64,000 bases of DNA from Dipylidium caninum (taxonomy: Eukaryota; Platyhelminthes; Cestoda; Cyclophyllidea; Dipylidiidae): assembly GCA_017562135.1 (NCBI GenBank), contig QEYB01000654.1:186001-250000 (forward strand), written 5' to 3'. The notes beneath the pieces are model-generated. The model was not told where the DNA came from. It did not search any database and was given only the letters and a program-made list of their open reading frames with translations. Positions 47,701 to 60,415 of the stretch are shown one piece after another. The translations under genes and the position numbers were made by a program. Within the stretch, counting starts at the first letter, position 1. Each line of letters opens with the position of its first letter.

Positions 47701-48994
47701 ACTTAAGTGAAAAGAAAGATTCGAGATCGATGCATTGTTAAATGACAGAAAAAGAAGAGATTCGAATGGACAAACACAAAGAATTGGTAGCAATCACTTC
47801 AACTTCCAAAAAAATTGTCTGCAAATGAGACGAAGTGAGGAGGAGGAGGAGGAGCCGAGGAGGAGAACTGCAGTAGGACTTACCCATCAAGCAGGGGAAG
47901 AGCTACGTCCCAGAAGGAAATGCTGCCTGATTTGTGAAGAGACACCAACAAAGCATTGCAATGGGGTGATTTTTGCTCCGATCGTCTCAGTCGCTGGGAC
48001 CATGTCGAGGTCATGAAGGAGGACTCAGCGATTGAGGAAAGGAATTCCTGCACTGTTCGACATTCTAGAGGCGATGCAGTGTTCTCCCCGGCCTCGCATC
48101 GCGTGCCGGTATTCAACTCATTAGAAAGGTCTAAAAAATTCTCGTGGTTTTCGTTAAGAATCGCCAGGCCTCGCGACTTCCAAAAAACATTCCAAATATT
48201 TGATAAGTTCACTACACGAGTCCATTTTTCCAAATCACGTAGGCAGATTAAGAGCTGACGACTGCCCGTTACGCAACTGAAACCCGTTCTGTCGAGAGGA
48301 CAAAAAATACCAGAAGGGAGGCATACAGAGTTGAATAATTTGGATTCCAACAAAATTACCGCAAGTTTTTATCAACTCCAGGAGGAGACCAAGCAGCATT
48401 TCTGAAAGTATAAGTGAGGAAGTCCTTCGACTCGAGGCTTTTCGTCGACATGGCAATAGCAGCGCGCTCACAGCAGCTCAGAGCATAGCGCGCAACCAGC
48501 GGAGAGGAACAAACGTCGCCAGTAGGGGCGAGAGTGATGGGGAAACGTGATTGAATGGTTTCGGGCAGAAAAAAAAACTTCATTCGACTTCCAATATGAT
48601 CATGTGAATCTGAAGACTTGTCGCCCGTCAAACTAAGATTTGGAGTCTTGAAAGAGAAATCGTGGAAGGATATGGCAGTGGAAGTTTTGTTCTTCAACGC
48701 AAACTAGTAAAAGTGTATGGTCAGGGTGCGATATGCCAGTTAGTTATTCCGAAAAATACAAAGTACGACGCAATGTAAATGTCTGAATATTTAAATTGCC
48801 ATGACAACAAAGAATTTGTGACAATGATGGAAAAATGAATAAAAAGCATAATAATCAAATTTAAAGGAATCAAAACGTACGAATAAACCGATACAATCCT
48901 TAAAAACAATGAGAAATTCATTGTCTTCCGAAACCACAAATCTGCCGGTGGGAACTTTTCGGGCGGGCAATGTTAGCCTTATTAGTTCGTGCAT
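44748..48994 (-). CDS. GTF3C4: General transcription factor 3C polypeptide 4 (TFIIIC90) homologue
   Basis: TFIIIC subunit that bridges promoter-bound TFIIIC to TFIIIB and RNA polymerase III. Exon 1, 48994–48881, starts MHELIRLTLPARKV and contains the first propeller strand (FVVSEDNEFLIVFKD). Exon 2, 48703–48360, ends FRNAAWSPPGVDKNLR, matching the family's ASWSPxGxD. Exon 3, 48288–47884, has SRQLLICLRDLEKWTRVVNLS and NALLVSLHKSGSISFWDV. Exon 4 is 47560–47448. Further exons include VGDVACTNGLLAVAYGTRVL (~46.9 kb) and LVFMSLLPSSKVVEMIDKV (~46.04 kb). The C-terminal zinc-finger region (zf-TFIIIC type) is split over three exons: CPVCRDDILL (exon ending at 45066), ACACPKGHKF (44969–44921), and LRCASTF with ECPSCRRC (44842–44748, TGA). 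Joined, these give C-x2-C, C-x-C-x3-H, RC and C-x2-C-x2-C. Exons between 47.4 and 45.4 kb are approximate. The sequence is divergent but the order of motifs is kept. Confidence 0.85.
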
Positions 48995-50774
48995 TCAGGA
49001 TGTCACCCGGAGACAGGAAACTTTGCGATAAATAAAAATAATGAAACGAAATTAACCACCGAGATTTGTTGAAGACAGACGATAACAACATAAAGAATTT
49101 TATGACGTATGAATAAGCTACACAGCTTCAAATGGACAATAAAGAAGGGAATAGGTTTGTCTACTATGGGAAATTAAAGCAATCTTAACAGGTAAGAGAT
49201 CATACAAACACGAATAGCCGTTCACGGTTGTTAAAATTAAAAACGCAGCTAAAAGCCACAATCAGACGACGAAAATAGTAAAAAGGATTTACGATTATTA
49301 AAATTACAAATACAATACGGTGTGGAGAACGCGATTAACTTGGATGACCAACATTGCCTAATTATCCAAGCAAGCCCCAGAGTGACTAGTTTTGTTAAGA
49401 TCATCAAGCAGGAAACAACCCAGTTCGCCGTAATTTATAATGCCAATAACCACCAAAAATACACACAACGAGTATGGAACCAGAAAGCCCGAGGGCGAGA
49501 GAGGCGTCGAGGCGAATTTAGCGCACCAATGATGCTTTACCTTGAAATAGTAAAATAAAATAATAAAATGCTAACAAATTATATCGAACTTCAACATAAA
49601 TAAAAATGCTTAGCATTTTCTGTTGGATTCCGGTGGATAAATCAATAACGCAAACCAGGTCAATTCTAGCTACAACTCATTTTAGGCCATGAAGGCCTAT
49701 GTTTGATCTCTGTACCGGTGACCTTTTCATGCGTTAGCGCTGAGGGATACTCGTGGGAATTATGATTGACGACGCTCCCAACGTATTGTCGCCAATAAAC
49801 CATCCTTTGGAGATTTCATTATACGTCGCGCTACACCATCGCGTAAACATATATAGCAAAAGCTTCTATGTAGAGACAGTAGACAGCTATATTTTTCCAG
49901 TGGGTCATTGAAACTAAAATGCAGGCAAATGGGCAAGACACGATGGTCTAAAAATGCAATTGTTCGGAAAAGCATCGTGAAATTTCCGGTGAGCAATTGA
50001 ATGTGTTGTTCTAATACAATACGAATTGCCTAAATGTAACCCACGTGTTGATTGTCACGTGACGTTCTTCAAGATATTTGTTGGTTGACAGTAATATATG
50101 AGTGTATTATTGAAATTTAATTTGATCCGTCATAAGGCTGTGCTTTTATTGCACCGGCGCACCAGCGTTCTTTCTTGCTAGCGATTGCTGTCCCTGCGCC
50201 AGTATGCATTCGAGATTTATGTACAACATTAATATATCAATATTTTCCTTGCAAATTAGATATATGGGCTTTTGACTTTTAAAATTTCTTACAAGGGATT
50301 TATTGAAATATTTACTTGTCTGATATCGGCTCTTATGGAATAAGCTTGTCTGTATTTAGTTACGCGTCATCCTTCCTTCTGTCTTAAAAATGACATTGAA
50401 CTAGTCTAGACGGCAGGAAACGTAGTGCAAGTAGCCGTTATTTCATTAGAATGATGCACTTCGGATCACGAAGGAGAAATGACTTCTTACACTTTCATGA
50501 CCGAATTTGTAGTACGCGATATTTAAATTTCATATCGCAATTTGGGCCACTTAATCCATTTGCGCTGCTGAAGATGGTGTGAAAATGGAACTTTTTATTT
50601 TCCTTTGGTTGTTATTTTGAATCAGCTCAGTTTTTCGTGGTTCGGGCTTTTCATTGTCATCACAGAGAGCTATATTTAAGCTATCTGAGACTCATAGAGG
50701 GCTAAATTGAAGTTATAGTAACAGGATCTCCAATGCGGAGACTTAGAGTTTGTTTCTTTAAAATTTTGTTTCAG
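48995..50774. other. Divergent spacer between GTF3C4 (−) and the SLC35A4-like gene (+)
   Basis: AT-rich, without a recognised gene. It should contain the GTF3C4 promoter and the still unlocated first exon(s) and promoter of the transporter. Short frames here have no family match. Confidence 0.5.
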
Positions 50775-53700
50775 TGGAAAGTAGGGACCCGAAGGAGAGA
50801 CATGCATCTGAGTCGACGTCGTCCTCAAACTCGGGCCAGTATTTGGCTCAGCCAAAATTACCTGTGCCTCGATTCGTGTTTCGACTCATGTTGATTGGAT
50901 GGTCAGTTATATTTCATCATTTACGACTTTGTCTCCTCTATTAACATTTATTAATATGTCAATAGAAATCTATCTTACAGTAATTACCTTCAGGGTGTAG
51001 GCACCTTACCTTATTATCTTGTTAACCACTTAAATACAGCTCTGTGCTTTCATGACATGCAACCGTCGTTTTGCTATTACTTTGTCATTTTTACTTGTGG
51101 TGGATAGCCCGGCGTTGTATTCTGTTCTCTTCAATGGCTTGGGCACATATTTCAAAAGATTCATTTTATTCCATTGTAAATTAATCATGCAATCATTCCC
51201 CTTCCAGCGTCTTTCTTTACTCATCGTATACCATTTTGGTTCACCTTTGCGAAATTGATGGCCGTGTCCCATTCAGCAATGCCGCACTCGTCCTCTTTAT
51301 TGAGATTTCTAAGGTACATACTCCTCTCCTTCGATGTTTTTCTGCTCTGATATTAAGTGTCCTTAGCCTCATCTAAAGCTTCCCCCTAATCCGGATTAAA
51401 ATCATCACTACTTGTTGGGGAGACACAAATACCAATTTACCCTTGAGAGTATGCGATCTTTTCTCCGAGATCTCACGAATCCACACCGAAGAATTGACAT
51501 TATTTTTTTTATATTTTAGTTTCTCATCTCCATCGCGATATTTATGATAGAAGTGAAGAGGAAACAACAGGGCTCGGTTAGTTCGACCCCCCATTATTTT
51601 GCTTATCTGCGGAGTCGATTGGCCGAGGAGTTTTCCCCCAGTGACGATGGCAAAACTCAAGCCAACACGAAGGCTACATCGTTTTTCTGGGTTTTAGCAC
51701 CCTTTTCTGTACCCGCTATCCTCTACACCATTACTAATAACCTTGCCGTTGACATTCAAATGGAAATGGACCCAGCCACGTACCAGGTATGCTTCTGACC
51801 TTTAAAGCACAAATTTTCCATTTCATTTAGGTTATTAAGTTATGTATCCCCCATTTTGTTGTCCTAACTGTGTATGAAGCTACGCCTAACACCATTTATT
51901 CCCATTTACAACATGCTCCTTTGCAGTGTGATGGGTGCTGGTCTAATTGCACTACCTCCTTCCTCCCCCCCCCCTTTTAGGTTCTTGGGAATTTTAAAAT
52001 TCCCACCACGGCTATTCTATTTCGCCTCATTATACGAAGGTTTGTGCAACCCGCTTTTTTTCTTAAACCTAAAGCTTGAGGAATTTTATGTGAAAAAATT
52101 ACACGTTCCTAACCTCCCGAGCACTATTACTGTGTGAGGGCTCCAACTGCTAACGACGCAAGCATAACCGTCATACACCGGTGGAGGTGGCAGCATTCTG
52201 CTTTGGGCTTGGAGCATCAACTTACCCCGGTCATTGTCCTGTCGCCACCTTGGTACTTCTAGCTAATAATCCCGTCTTAAAGTCAAAAAGACAAAAAAAG
52301 CAAAATGAGAAGGTGACAAAGCGAGACGATGGGGTTGATAAACGGAAATTAAGGAGGAGATGATTTCTAATGATTTTAGGCCCATCTCTTACCGCCAGTG
52401 GTTCGCCTTATTTCTCCTCCTGGTCGCCGGCGTCACCAATGGGTAGGTGATCTGCTGTGGATAAGTAGGAAGCCATCAGATTTGCAGCATGATTTCATGC
52501 TGTTGTTAATTTAGTTTAATTTAATTTGATTTTTCTCCTTACCGAATATCTTAAAATCACAAGTGGTCCCCCGCTTTTCGTGGGTCCGCCCACGCAAGCG
52601 CTGCGCACCGCCGCCTTAACGCGGCTGGTGAGGCTGGTGTAAACACTGGGTGTTTGCTCTGCTGACTTACGACTCCGGCGAGAGGGCGGGGGGTGTGGAG
52701 TCAGTTGGGCTGACAGGCGCTTTTTTCTCTTCTCACCTTCCCACACAGGCTGTCAAGTTTCGAGGCGTCTGATACCAAAACCTCCAGTGTACTCCATATT
52801 ACCCTCAAAGGTGTCTTTATGATCACCATTTACTGCGCCGTCTCGGGTCTCGCCAGTGTCTACACCGAATACGTATTTAAAAAGCGCGCCTACGTAGGTC
52901 GACGGCGGAAATGTTTTCTACTTATTTTTACTAAGTAGTACTTATAAATACTCATTGAATAACATTGTTTTTAGATGAGTTTAAACATTCAAAATGCCAC
53001 CCTCTACGTATTTGGTATCATAATCAATGGCCTTCTCTACGTGTTTCAGGAGGCTATCGCTGCAGGTAAATTCTTTAAGGTGGATTAGTTATGGCGTTAC
53101 GACGTTGCAGCACTTGTCCAAAGAACTTGCACCTTTCGTCCATCTATTCATCCATTCCTCCCCATACTTTTTCTCATTCACCTTGTCTGATTTTGCCTTT
53201 TTGACAATTAACACTGGCAATTTGGTTACTCAATGATTAATCTCTCAAACTAGCGTGATCAAGGCTGACTTATATGTGCCAGACGGTCATCCTGCTGGCA
53301 CTTAGTCATTGCACCCTTTCATTACTCACACCCCCCTGCGAAAGAGCACTTTTTCTACTCCTTTTACGCAAATTTTCTAAAGATGAGAACTTGTGTGTGG
53401 CAACCATTCAGTCCTTGTCAACAGCGCACTGCTTTTAATGAATGCAAACGCTTTTGTGTCGCCTGAGTATGTCGAAACAGAGAGTTAGACTACTAATTAT
53501 GGCGTTCTTTAATAATCGTACTTCGTTGATTATAGAATGAAGCCCACAGTGGCGATTGCGACTATTGATGCAACATGTTTTTCATCCTACAGGAAACTTC
53601 AACTTACTCCGGGGATTTTCGTTTTACACCTGGATCATCGTATTGACCCAGGCGTTTACCGGAATCTTCATAGGCTTCGTGATGAAATACGCCAGCAGTA

Positions 53701-53840
53701 TTACTCGACTATTTATCATATCCTCGGCCATGATTGGGACAACGGTGTTTTCAATACTCATCTTTGGCCTCGTGCTCAAGATTGATTTTGTCCTCTCTGG
53801 GGGATTTGTCCTCTTTGCCTTAATTCTCTACTACTACTAA
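50775..53840 (+). CDS. SLC35A4: SLC35A4-like nucleotide-sugar transporter, first exon not located
   Basis: Multi-pass transporter of the nucleotide-sugar transporter family (SLC35A), expected in Golgi or ER membranes. Exons with matched phases: 50775–50901, 51208–51313, 51520–51786, 51981–52039, 52380–52442, 52749–52893, 52975–53065 and 53593–53840 (TAA). Family landmarks: HLCEIDGRVPFSNAALVLF (human HVDGRVPF), ITNNLAVDIQMEMDPATYQV then LGNFKIPTTAILFRL (human MDPSTYQVLSNLKIGSTA), PISYRQWFALFLLLVAG, LASVYTEYVFKK, NIQNATLYVFGIIINGL, and a C-terminal hydrophobic stretch ending FALILYYY. About ten hydrophobic segments are expected. A hydrophilic loop of ~45 residues sits between helices in exon 3. 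The first exon shown is in phase 1, so an upstream exon with the start codon is probably missing; an internal in-frame ATG at 50888 would leave out the N-terminal tail. The SLC35A4 assignment rests on the MDPATYQVL and DGRVPF blocks; the substrate is unknown. Confidence 0.88.
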
Positions 53841-53957
53841 GTTTTTCCCTCGACCCGACCTCTATTTAAACTTGACACCATCTGTGTAAGATGTCTTTTT
53901 CTAGTTTTAAAACACTTTTTTATTTGCCTAAACTTGTTTTTGACTGAGCGGGGATGA

Positions 53958-53963
53958 AATAAA
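53958..53963 (+). terminator. Poly(A) signal of the SLC35A4-like gene
   Basis: AATAAA 118 nt past the stop codon, followed by a GT-rich stretch (AAGTGTGTGTTGTGTG), the usual downstream element. Confidence 0.7.
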
Positions 53964-54039
53964 TTGGAGCGCTGTAATAAGTGTGTGTTGTGTGAAGGCA
54001 TATGCCGGTTAAATTTGTCCCCAGGCACAGTCGTGCATT

Positions 54040-54965
54040 GCCTCGTTTTGCTATGGCATAAAAGTGGCGGGGGAAATCACGGCTGACCTGGACCACTGTT
54101 TGTTAGTGACGCCATCGCGTGGGACCTAATGAGAAACAGTTGATTAGGTCAAGAATGTTGAGGTCGGAGTGGCGTTGCCTCCCCATCCGTCGAGCTGCTG
54201 AGTCGAAGACGGTGGAATTGCAAGCGGGTGGGGACGAGCGAGAGCATCCGAGGTCGCATTGATGCGAGGGCTTGTGAGAAAATCTGTGGCCCGACTGCCG
54301 GTGTCTTGATGCAAACTCCGCTAGTTCGGTCTGGAGCTGCTCACCGAGTGGACCTGCACCCGGTCAAGGTCCTTTGACGGTGGACAGTGCGATAAAGTCA
54401 TCTTGTGTCCTGTCACGGAGATGATTGAGATTTTCATCGCCTCAAGGAGGTGGGAGGGTCTTCTCCGGCAGCTGTTATGGCATCTCTCACCATTGGAAAA
54501 CTATTACGTCGACCAGGTCGAGGGCATCACTTTGCTTAAGGTCACGGGGGATGTGACACGGCTCTACAGCGGTAGGCTGACATGACGACAGGCGAGTGGA
54601 ATGCGCGGTGCGTTGCATAACCACTTTAAATGATTATGCAATCAAATTTGTGGGTATAAAAGCAACACAGGCACGATGCAGGAGGCAGTTAGACGGAGCT
54701 CAAGAAGGAAAGACCACCAATGTTCGTACCGGCTTTTATTGTTAACATCCTCGACGATGTCTCCGGTCCGATAATCAACGAGAAGGTTGACGTGGAAGGA
54801 TCGGACAGTGCACCTGAGTCTTCCTAAATCTCTTTCGATTTCAATCGATGAAATTCCAGTGAAAACGCCGTTCCGTCGCAGCGAGGCCAAGAGAGGACGA
54901 GAGGACGAGACATTAATGCAGTTATATTTTCTGTCGGAATTTTCATGTTCATGGAGCCCTCAGTG
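54040..54965. other. GC-richer island with a TATA motif, possible transposon remnant
   Basis: About 900 bp of clearly higher GC than the DNA on either side. It contains TATAAAAGC at ~54655 and short disrupted open frames (54403–54585 +, 54642–54890 −) with no recognised product. This fits a solo LTR or other decayed element, but no target duplication or terminal repeat was found. Confidence 0.25.
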
Positions 54966-57900
54966 TACTCATGGCTGTTCAATGGAATTCGAGCAAAATT
55001 TGTACATGTACAATGGTCCTTTCGCCTACAAGTCCACAATATAATCCTTGCTTTCATTGCTTTATCTTTCTGGTGCTCATTTTTGTTGGAAATGCGTTTA
55101 TCGCTGTAGTAGCCATGACCTGAATGTAGTATATTATTAGGGTGAGGAAAACTTGTAGGTATAAGAGTCGCGAATTATTGCAGTTTATGTCACATAACTG
55201 TCTAGTAGAATGTTAAGAGAGATCGAAAACTTTTTAAACTAGTGAAATAAATTATTTAAGCAATTAAAATTACGTGCATTAGCACTTTGTACTGCTCTTT
55301 CTAGATAGCAGCATAAGTAACTTATACCAGTTTTTGTTATTGTCCCCTGAGAGAGGCCGTCCCGGTGATACGCCAAAATTACATATTGAGTTGGTAAAAC
55401 AAGAACTTCGTGCCCGAACGGATTCTATTGTCTCACTATTTAGTCAGGAGCATCTTGTATACGAAAAATGGGCAATTACGATTGGGATATACTTTACACA
55501 CAGAGAGAAACTCGTACTTCGATTCACCTAGAGGTAAGTGTGAACAAATTTTCTTTCGGATAGGGGAATGAAGTAGCCATGAATGCATTATTTCAACAAT
55601 CATACCTGTAAACTGTAGTCAGTCTCACTTTTAGTCGGGTCCCTTTGCAATGCCGTGGCGCATTATGTGACTTTATTCTGTAAAGGCAATGCAAGTGAAT
55701 TCTTTCAAATTCATTGGTTGTCGCTTATTTAGAAGTTCCTTAACGTCGAGATAGCCAACCTTCGTCAAACAATGCCTACTCGTTCCATTTTAGCTCGCAT
55801 CAGTGAAACTTACGTGTGCTTATTTTGTGAACTATTTTTGGAGTTACTTTGACTCATCTGTGGTATCACCTCGCAATTTGCATTTAACGAGGAAGCGAAA
55901 TCTTCAGGACGTCGAAGTTTTAGATATTTTCAGCGCATTTCCAAGCCACCGGCGTGTACTTAAGGCTACTGTGAGTGCGTATGGCGCACTTGACCGCTTG
56001 CTTCATGTTCAGCCAAGTTAACTTTTTCTACTGCCAGAGAATTCATGCCTCTAGAGACAAAGGCTATGCAACATGACGCAATATTTGAAGTTAGGCCATT
56101 TTAAATATGAGAATTGATGCAATTGTAGGTTTTATGTTCATTCACATGACAATTTCACGTGCAGTTGTTTTCTACGTCATTTAAATTTTACTTCAACTTC
56201 TCTAACTCTGTTTACTCTTCGGATCAAACGAATAGAAAGTTAATTTTCAACGGTTAATCTTTCAGCCGAGTTCTCACAGATGCATAGAGAAATTAACTTT
56301 TGCCCTTTTAATCTCTCCGTTTCTCCGCAACCAAGGTTGTGTGAGTGGTGCTCCTAACTTCGAAAGTTCTTCTCCGGGTTTGTACACTCAAAAGTGGGTC
56401 ATCACAGCTAAGTTTGTAGTGCTTGTATTGGAGACCTTTATTAAAACTCGATCTCAAAAAATCCTCCTCTGATTTACCCTTTAGGCAAAAAGACGATGAA
56501 GGGTTCTCTCATAACTGGAAAAGACGTCACAACTTTTATTTTTCTGTCGGTTTCACTGCCGGGTCTTATAATCAAACCCTAGATACTTGCCCCTTAATGG
56601 TGACGCAAATTGAGCTTGGTGATGCCGCTCGGAAATGAGATTAGATCGTTGCAAAATACAATCATAAACCGGCCATCCCATTGCTATTCTCCCACGCAAC
56701 CAATTGCACTTCTTCTGCCAGTAATAAATCTCCATCCAGTCTCAAAAACGACCCTCGTAATATTCACGCGTATTGGTGAATGCAATTGCGTTACTTCTCG
56801 TTTTTACATGTGAAAAAGTCTTAATAGCCTCTTACCGATACCCTGGATGCCATGGACCTGGACCAGCCCTTGAAGGCAAATATAGCATGCGTTAAAGGCA
56901 GTTGCGGCGGTGTGTGCTTGAACAGCATCTGACAAGAGCAGTGATGCGTGCACTCAGTGCGTGGCAAGAAGCTAATCTCTGATAGAGAAAAAAGACAACC
57001 GAGAAGAGCACTTGATTAGATATGCCTGATCCAATTAGGCGTTGGTGGTGATAACACCCGACAACAGTTGAAGCCTGCTAAATTAATGTGGGGAGAGTAC
57101 TTTTATCATGTCATTCCCGAGTTGTGCGGAGACCGTCGATACAAATTCACCATGTTTTGCTCTACCGAATAATTACCGTTACTTACGCAATGGGAAATTG
57201 TTATCAACACTTATTATTCTATGCAAGGAATAAAAGTAGGGAAGTGCTGCAGCCTCCCGCCCTGCACGTGTGGTGGAGGTGGTAGGAGACATGCCTCCCA
57301 TCAGAGGTGTCAGACGAGATTGGGCAGCGTCAAAATGCCCCACTTTACTGTAACTGATGAATACAGCCAAATGCAGGTTTCAGTTTGTAGAAATAGTTTC
57401 TAAAGAGTATAAGATTACATGGGTTGAGAAGCCGAAATTGGCGTTATGCAGAGATAACTTTCAGCAGTTTTAGGGACCGGACTGTCACTTCTGTCATGCA
57501 CCTTGCAGGGCCCCGAGGACCTCTTTCGCTGCCTACAACACAACAGTAAATTAACGCCTTAAGCCCAGTACGACGCCCACTGGGGGGAGGCGGCTCAGCC
57601 CAAAAATTGCCTACTTGACAGCCGCAGTTGTATCGCCTCCCACACGTCGGTGTGCGAGACACATTCAACGCAATTCTCTCCCGTGGGCGTCACTTAGCAT
57701 GGCGACTAACACATGCATGCCATCTGCCTTTGCACCTGGAGCGAGAAAAAAATTGAGCTTCATGTTTTCTAAGTGTACTCAACATCCCTTTCATAGATTC
57801 CGACGCAATAATTTCATCATGTGGTGAGTGTGAAAGTGGATTCAAATAGTGGATGGTTCAGAAATTGGGAGGCGAGAGGTCTCCACGACCCTTGGTGGCA

Positions 57901-60415
57901 GTTCTGATGACTTGGAATGCCTCACTATGCCCTGGGGCGATGACGTGCCAGACCTGTCAGTAGCCCAAGGGGAGCACGCGGGTTGTCGTAATGGGAGAGG
58001 TTCACACTTAGACACCTTTGACTGGCAGAGATTACAAGATAATCCTCCCTTGATTTGCAGGGACTTGACCCTCTAGCACGATTTATAGCCTCAACGCCGG
58101 TGACTTCTTCCAACGTCACAATCAACACATGACGGCGACTTTTGCACCACCGAAATCCACAATGACGTATTCATCGAACACGAGGAAAAAAAAACTGGGA
58201 CAGAAGGCGTGACGTTGGAGAGACTGGTGGCAAGAATAAAGCGGCTTTGCCCATCAGACCACTTGCAATTATGTGATCAAAGGGGAAAATAAAGTCCCGA
58301 GGCGGACGATGTCACTCAAGGGAAGTTTAAAGACCCTCTCTTCGTTTCGTCTTCTAAATAGACAGGTTGATAACAGACCAAGAGGTAAATCACATTCCAG
58401 CGAAAGAGAAAATTAAAAACAAAGTCGTGCATCGTTGACTGGGAAAGTCGTATAATTGAAAAAAAATGGATTCAATTCAGAGTGGTGTTTTTCTGATATT
58501 GCAACACATCCAGGCACCAACAACCTCGTTAAGTCAAGAGACTCGGCGACTTAGAGAGAATCTGTCGAGGCTTTCAACAGGGGTGTATTCAACGTCCCCC
58601 AAGCATTTCTCACGAGTTTCGTGCTGCCGAGCAGGCATAAAGGTGCCGGCTTCTTTGCTGTAGCCTGGGGCGGCATTGCGGCTCCATAATTAAACAGGAT
58701 GCGGTAGGACATTCTCACCTAAATTTAGCGCTGAAGACCCATAAATCGACACCACATACATTGCCTGTTGCTGTTGAATGTAGTCAATGCAATCGAAAAT
58801 TGAGAAATGATCGAAACATTCTGAATTGTGGGTGTAAAAATGTCGGTGTCATGCAAATGGACTACGTCCGGTTGGATCAGGTCTCGACGAGAAGTAAAAG
58901 CTGGCTAAGCGGAGGTCAATAATGCTCTATTTAGTCATATATAGCATTAATTAAATTCATAGTAGATTTTGTAAACAGTTCCCATTAATCAGTCCCCATA
59001 AGTGCCCCCTCGCATCTGTATAAGAAAACAACTACTAAAAATACTAATTTCGAACAAATTTTATCGCATTTCATGGGAAAGGATTGTGGGATGATTTTTT
59101 AAACGAGGGAGTAAATGGCACACAAAAACTCTTCCCAATAATTATATTACCTAATGTTATTGGAAAGTTTCGAAAGCCTATTAGCCTGTATTCGATCAGA
59201 GGCGAAATGTGGTCCCCGGATGTCCGAGTGATCGGTTGAGAACAAACCTATTGCATGTTTTCATGGACATACTCTTTCCAGATCGAAAAAAAGGTATTTA
59301 TAAAGAGAGAATGGAACTTTATAGGGGCTCACCGGTCTTTCAAAAGTTAGAATGTGTAAAGTTGTTAAAAAACAGAAATGAAGTAAATATCAGACAACGA
59401 ATCACTATTTCAATAAACTAAAATTTAGAGCCTGGCTATGCCTGAACATCTTCAGAGAAAAGAGTTTTGCATTCCTAAGTTATAACCGATGGGCTACGTG
59501 GGGAATAATTTTGCCATAGAGTAGACATAAGGACACGAGAGAGATATGGAGTCGAACTTAATCAGACGATATGAAAATCTAGACATCCTGCTTGGGAGGG
59601 GTCCATAGCGCAACACTTGTACTGTATGGCGATATTATGGCCTCTAGGACAGGCTATGGGCAACAAAGTGAGCACATACAAGAAATGTTTATGTCAGATG
59701 TGAAAATAACTGGGCTGTAAGTGGAGGCGGTGAGTGAATCTACCACTACCATAAAGTTAGTGCGAGAATAACTACCACGCATGTGCTCAAAATGCTCTCA
59801 GCAGAAGCCTTAAATAATTTTTTAAAATTTGAAAAAAAAGTGGATATAAATAAAAATAAATGGTTACAAAACGTTTATCAGCAAATTTTTTAACAGTACA
59901 AGATCTTTTACAAAAAATATCGCCGACTACGACTGAAATTTAATAACTTTACAGTAACAAACGTAACATTAAGTAACCTTTGATATGCGCTATAGTATTT
60001 TTTGTTCATGATGGAAATTAAGTACTTTGGAAAAAAATGCGATTTCACATGACAAGCGTCTGGAATTTGCTTTGTTTTAACTTCCTTGTAAGGCCAAAAT
60101 TGGGCGGACGTGGCTTTTTGAAAGGTGATGGAGGGCGATTATTGCATGGGGTTCTTTTGCCTAATAATTGATAAAAAAACGATCTAAACGCCTCTCCACT
60201 TTTTATGTATAGTTTTTTAACCTCTTACATAAACATTTTGGGGTTTATGACCACACACCGACAACTTATACTGATCCCAAATTCTGTTTTGATTTACGAG
60301 GATGTTCAGTGTGCATATTATTCTTTGGATTTGCTTGAAAATTTTATCAATCTGTTACCCATTTTGGGGATTTTTCCTCATTACTAACATTTTTATCTCC
60401 CTCCAGTGTGTCCCT
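54966..60415. other. AT-rich intergenic DNA upstream of the DLK-like gene
   Basis: Mostly AT-rich with small GC-richer patches at about 56.83–57.07, 57.24–57.33, 57.45–57.70 and 57.85–58.14 kb. No coding exon, tRNA or transposase motif was recognised. It probably contains the promoter and 5' UTR exons of the MAP3K gene. Confidence 0.5.

Noticed and set aside
49322..49996. Short frames between GTF3C4 and SLC35A4
   Set aside because: AT-rich, no motif, no splice-compatible neighbours; most likely chance.
57849..58076. 75-codon + strand frame in a GC-richer patch
   Set aside because: No recognisable domain, no partner exon and no start or splice context; more likely a repeat fragment.
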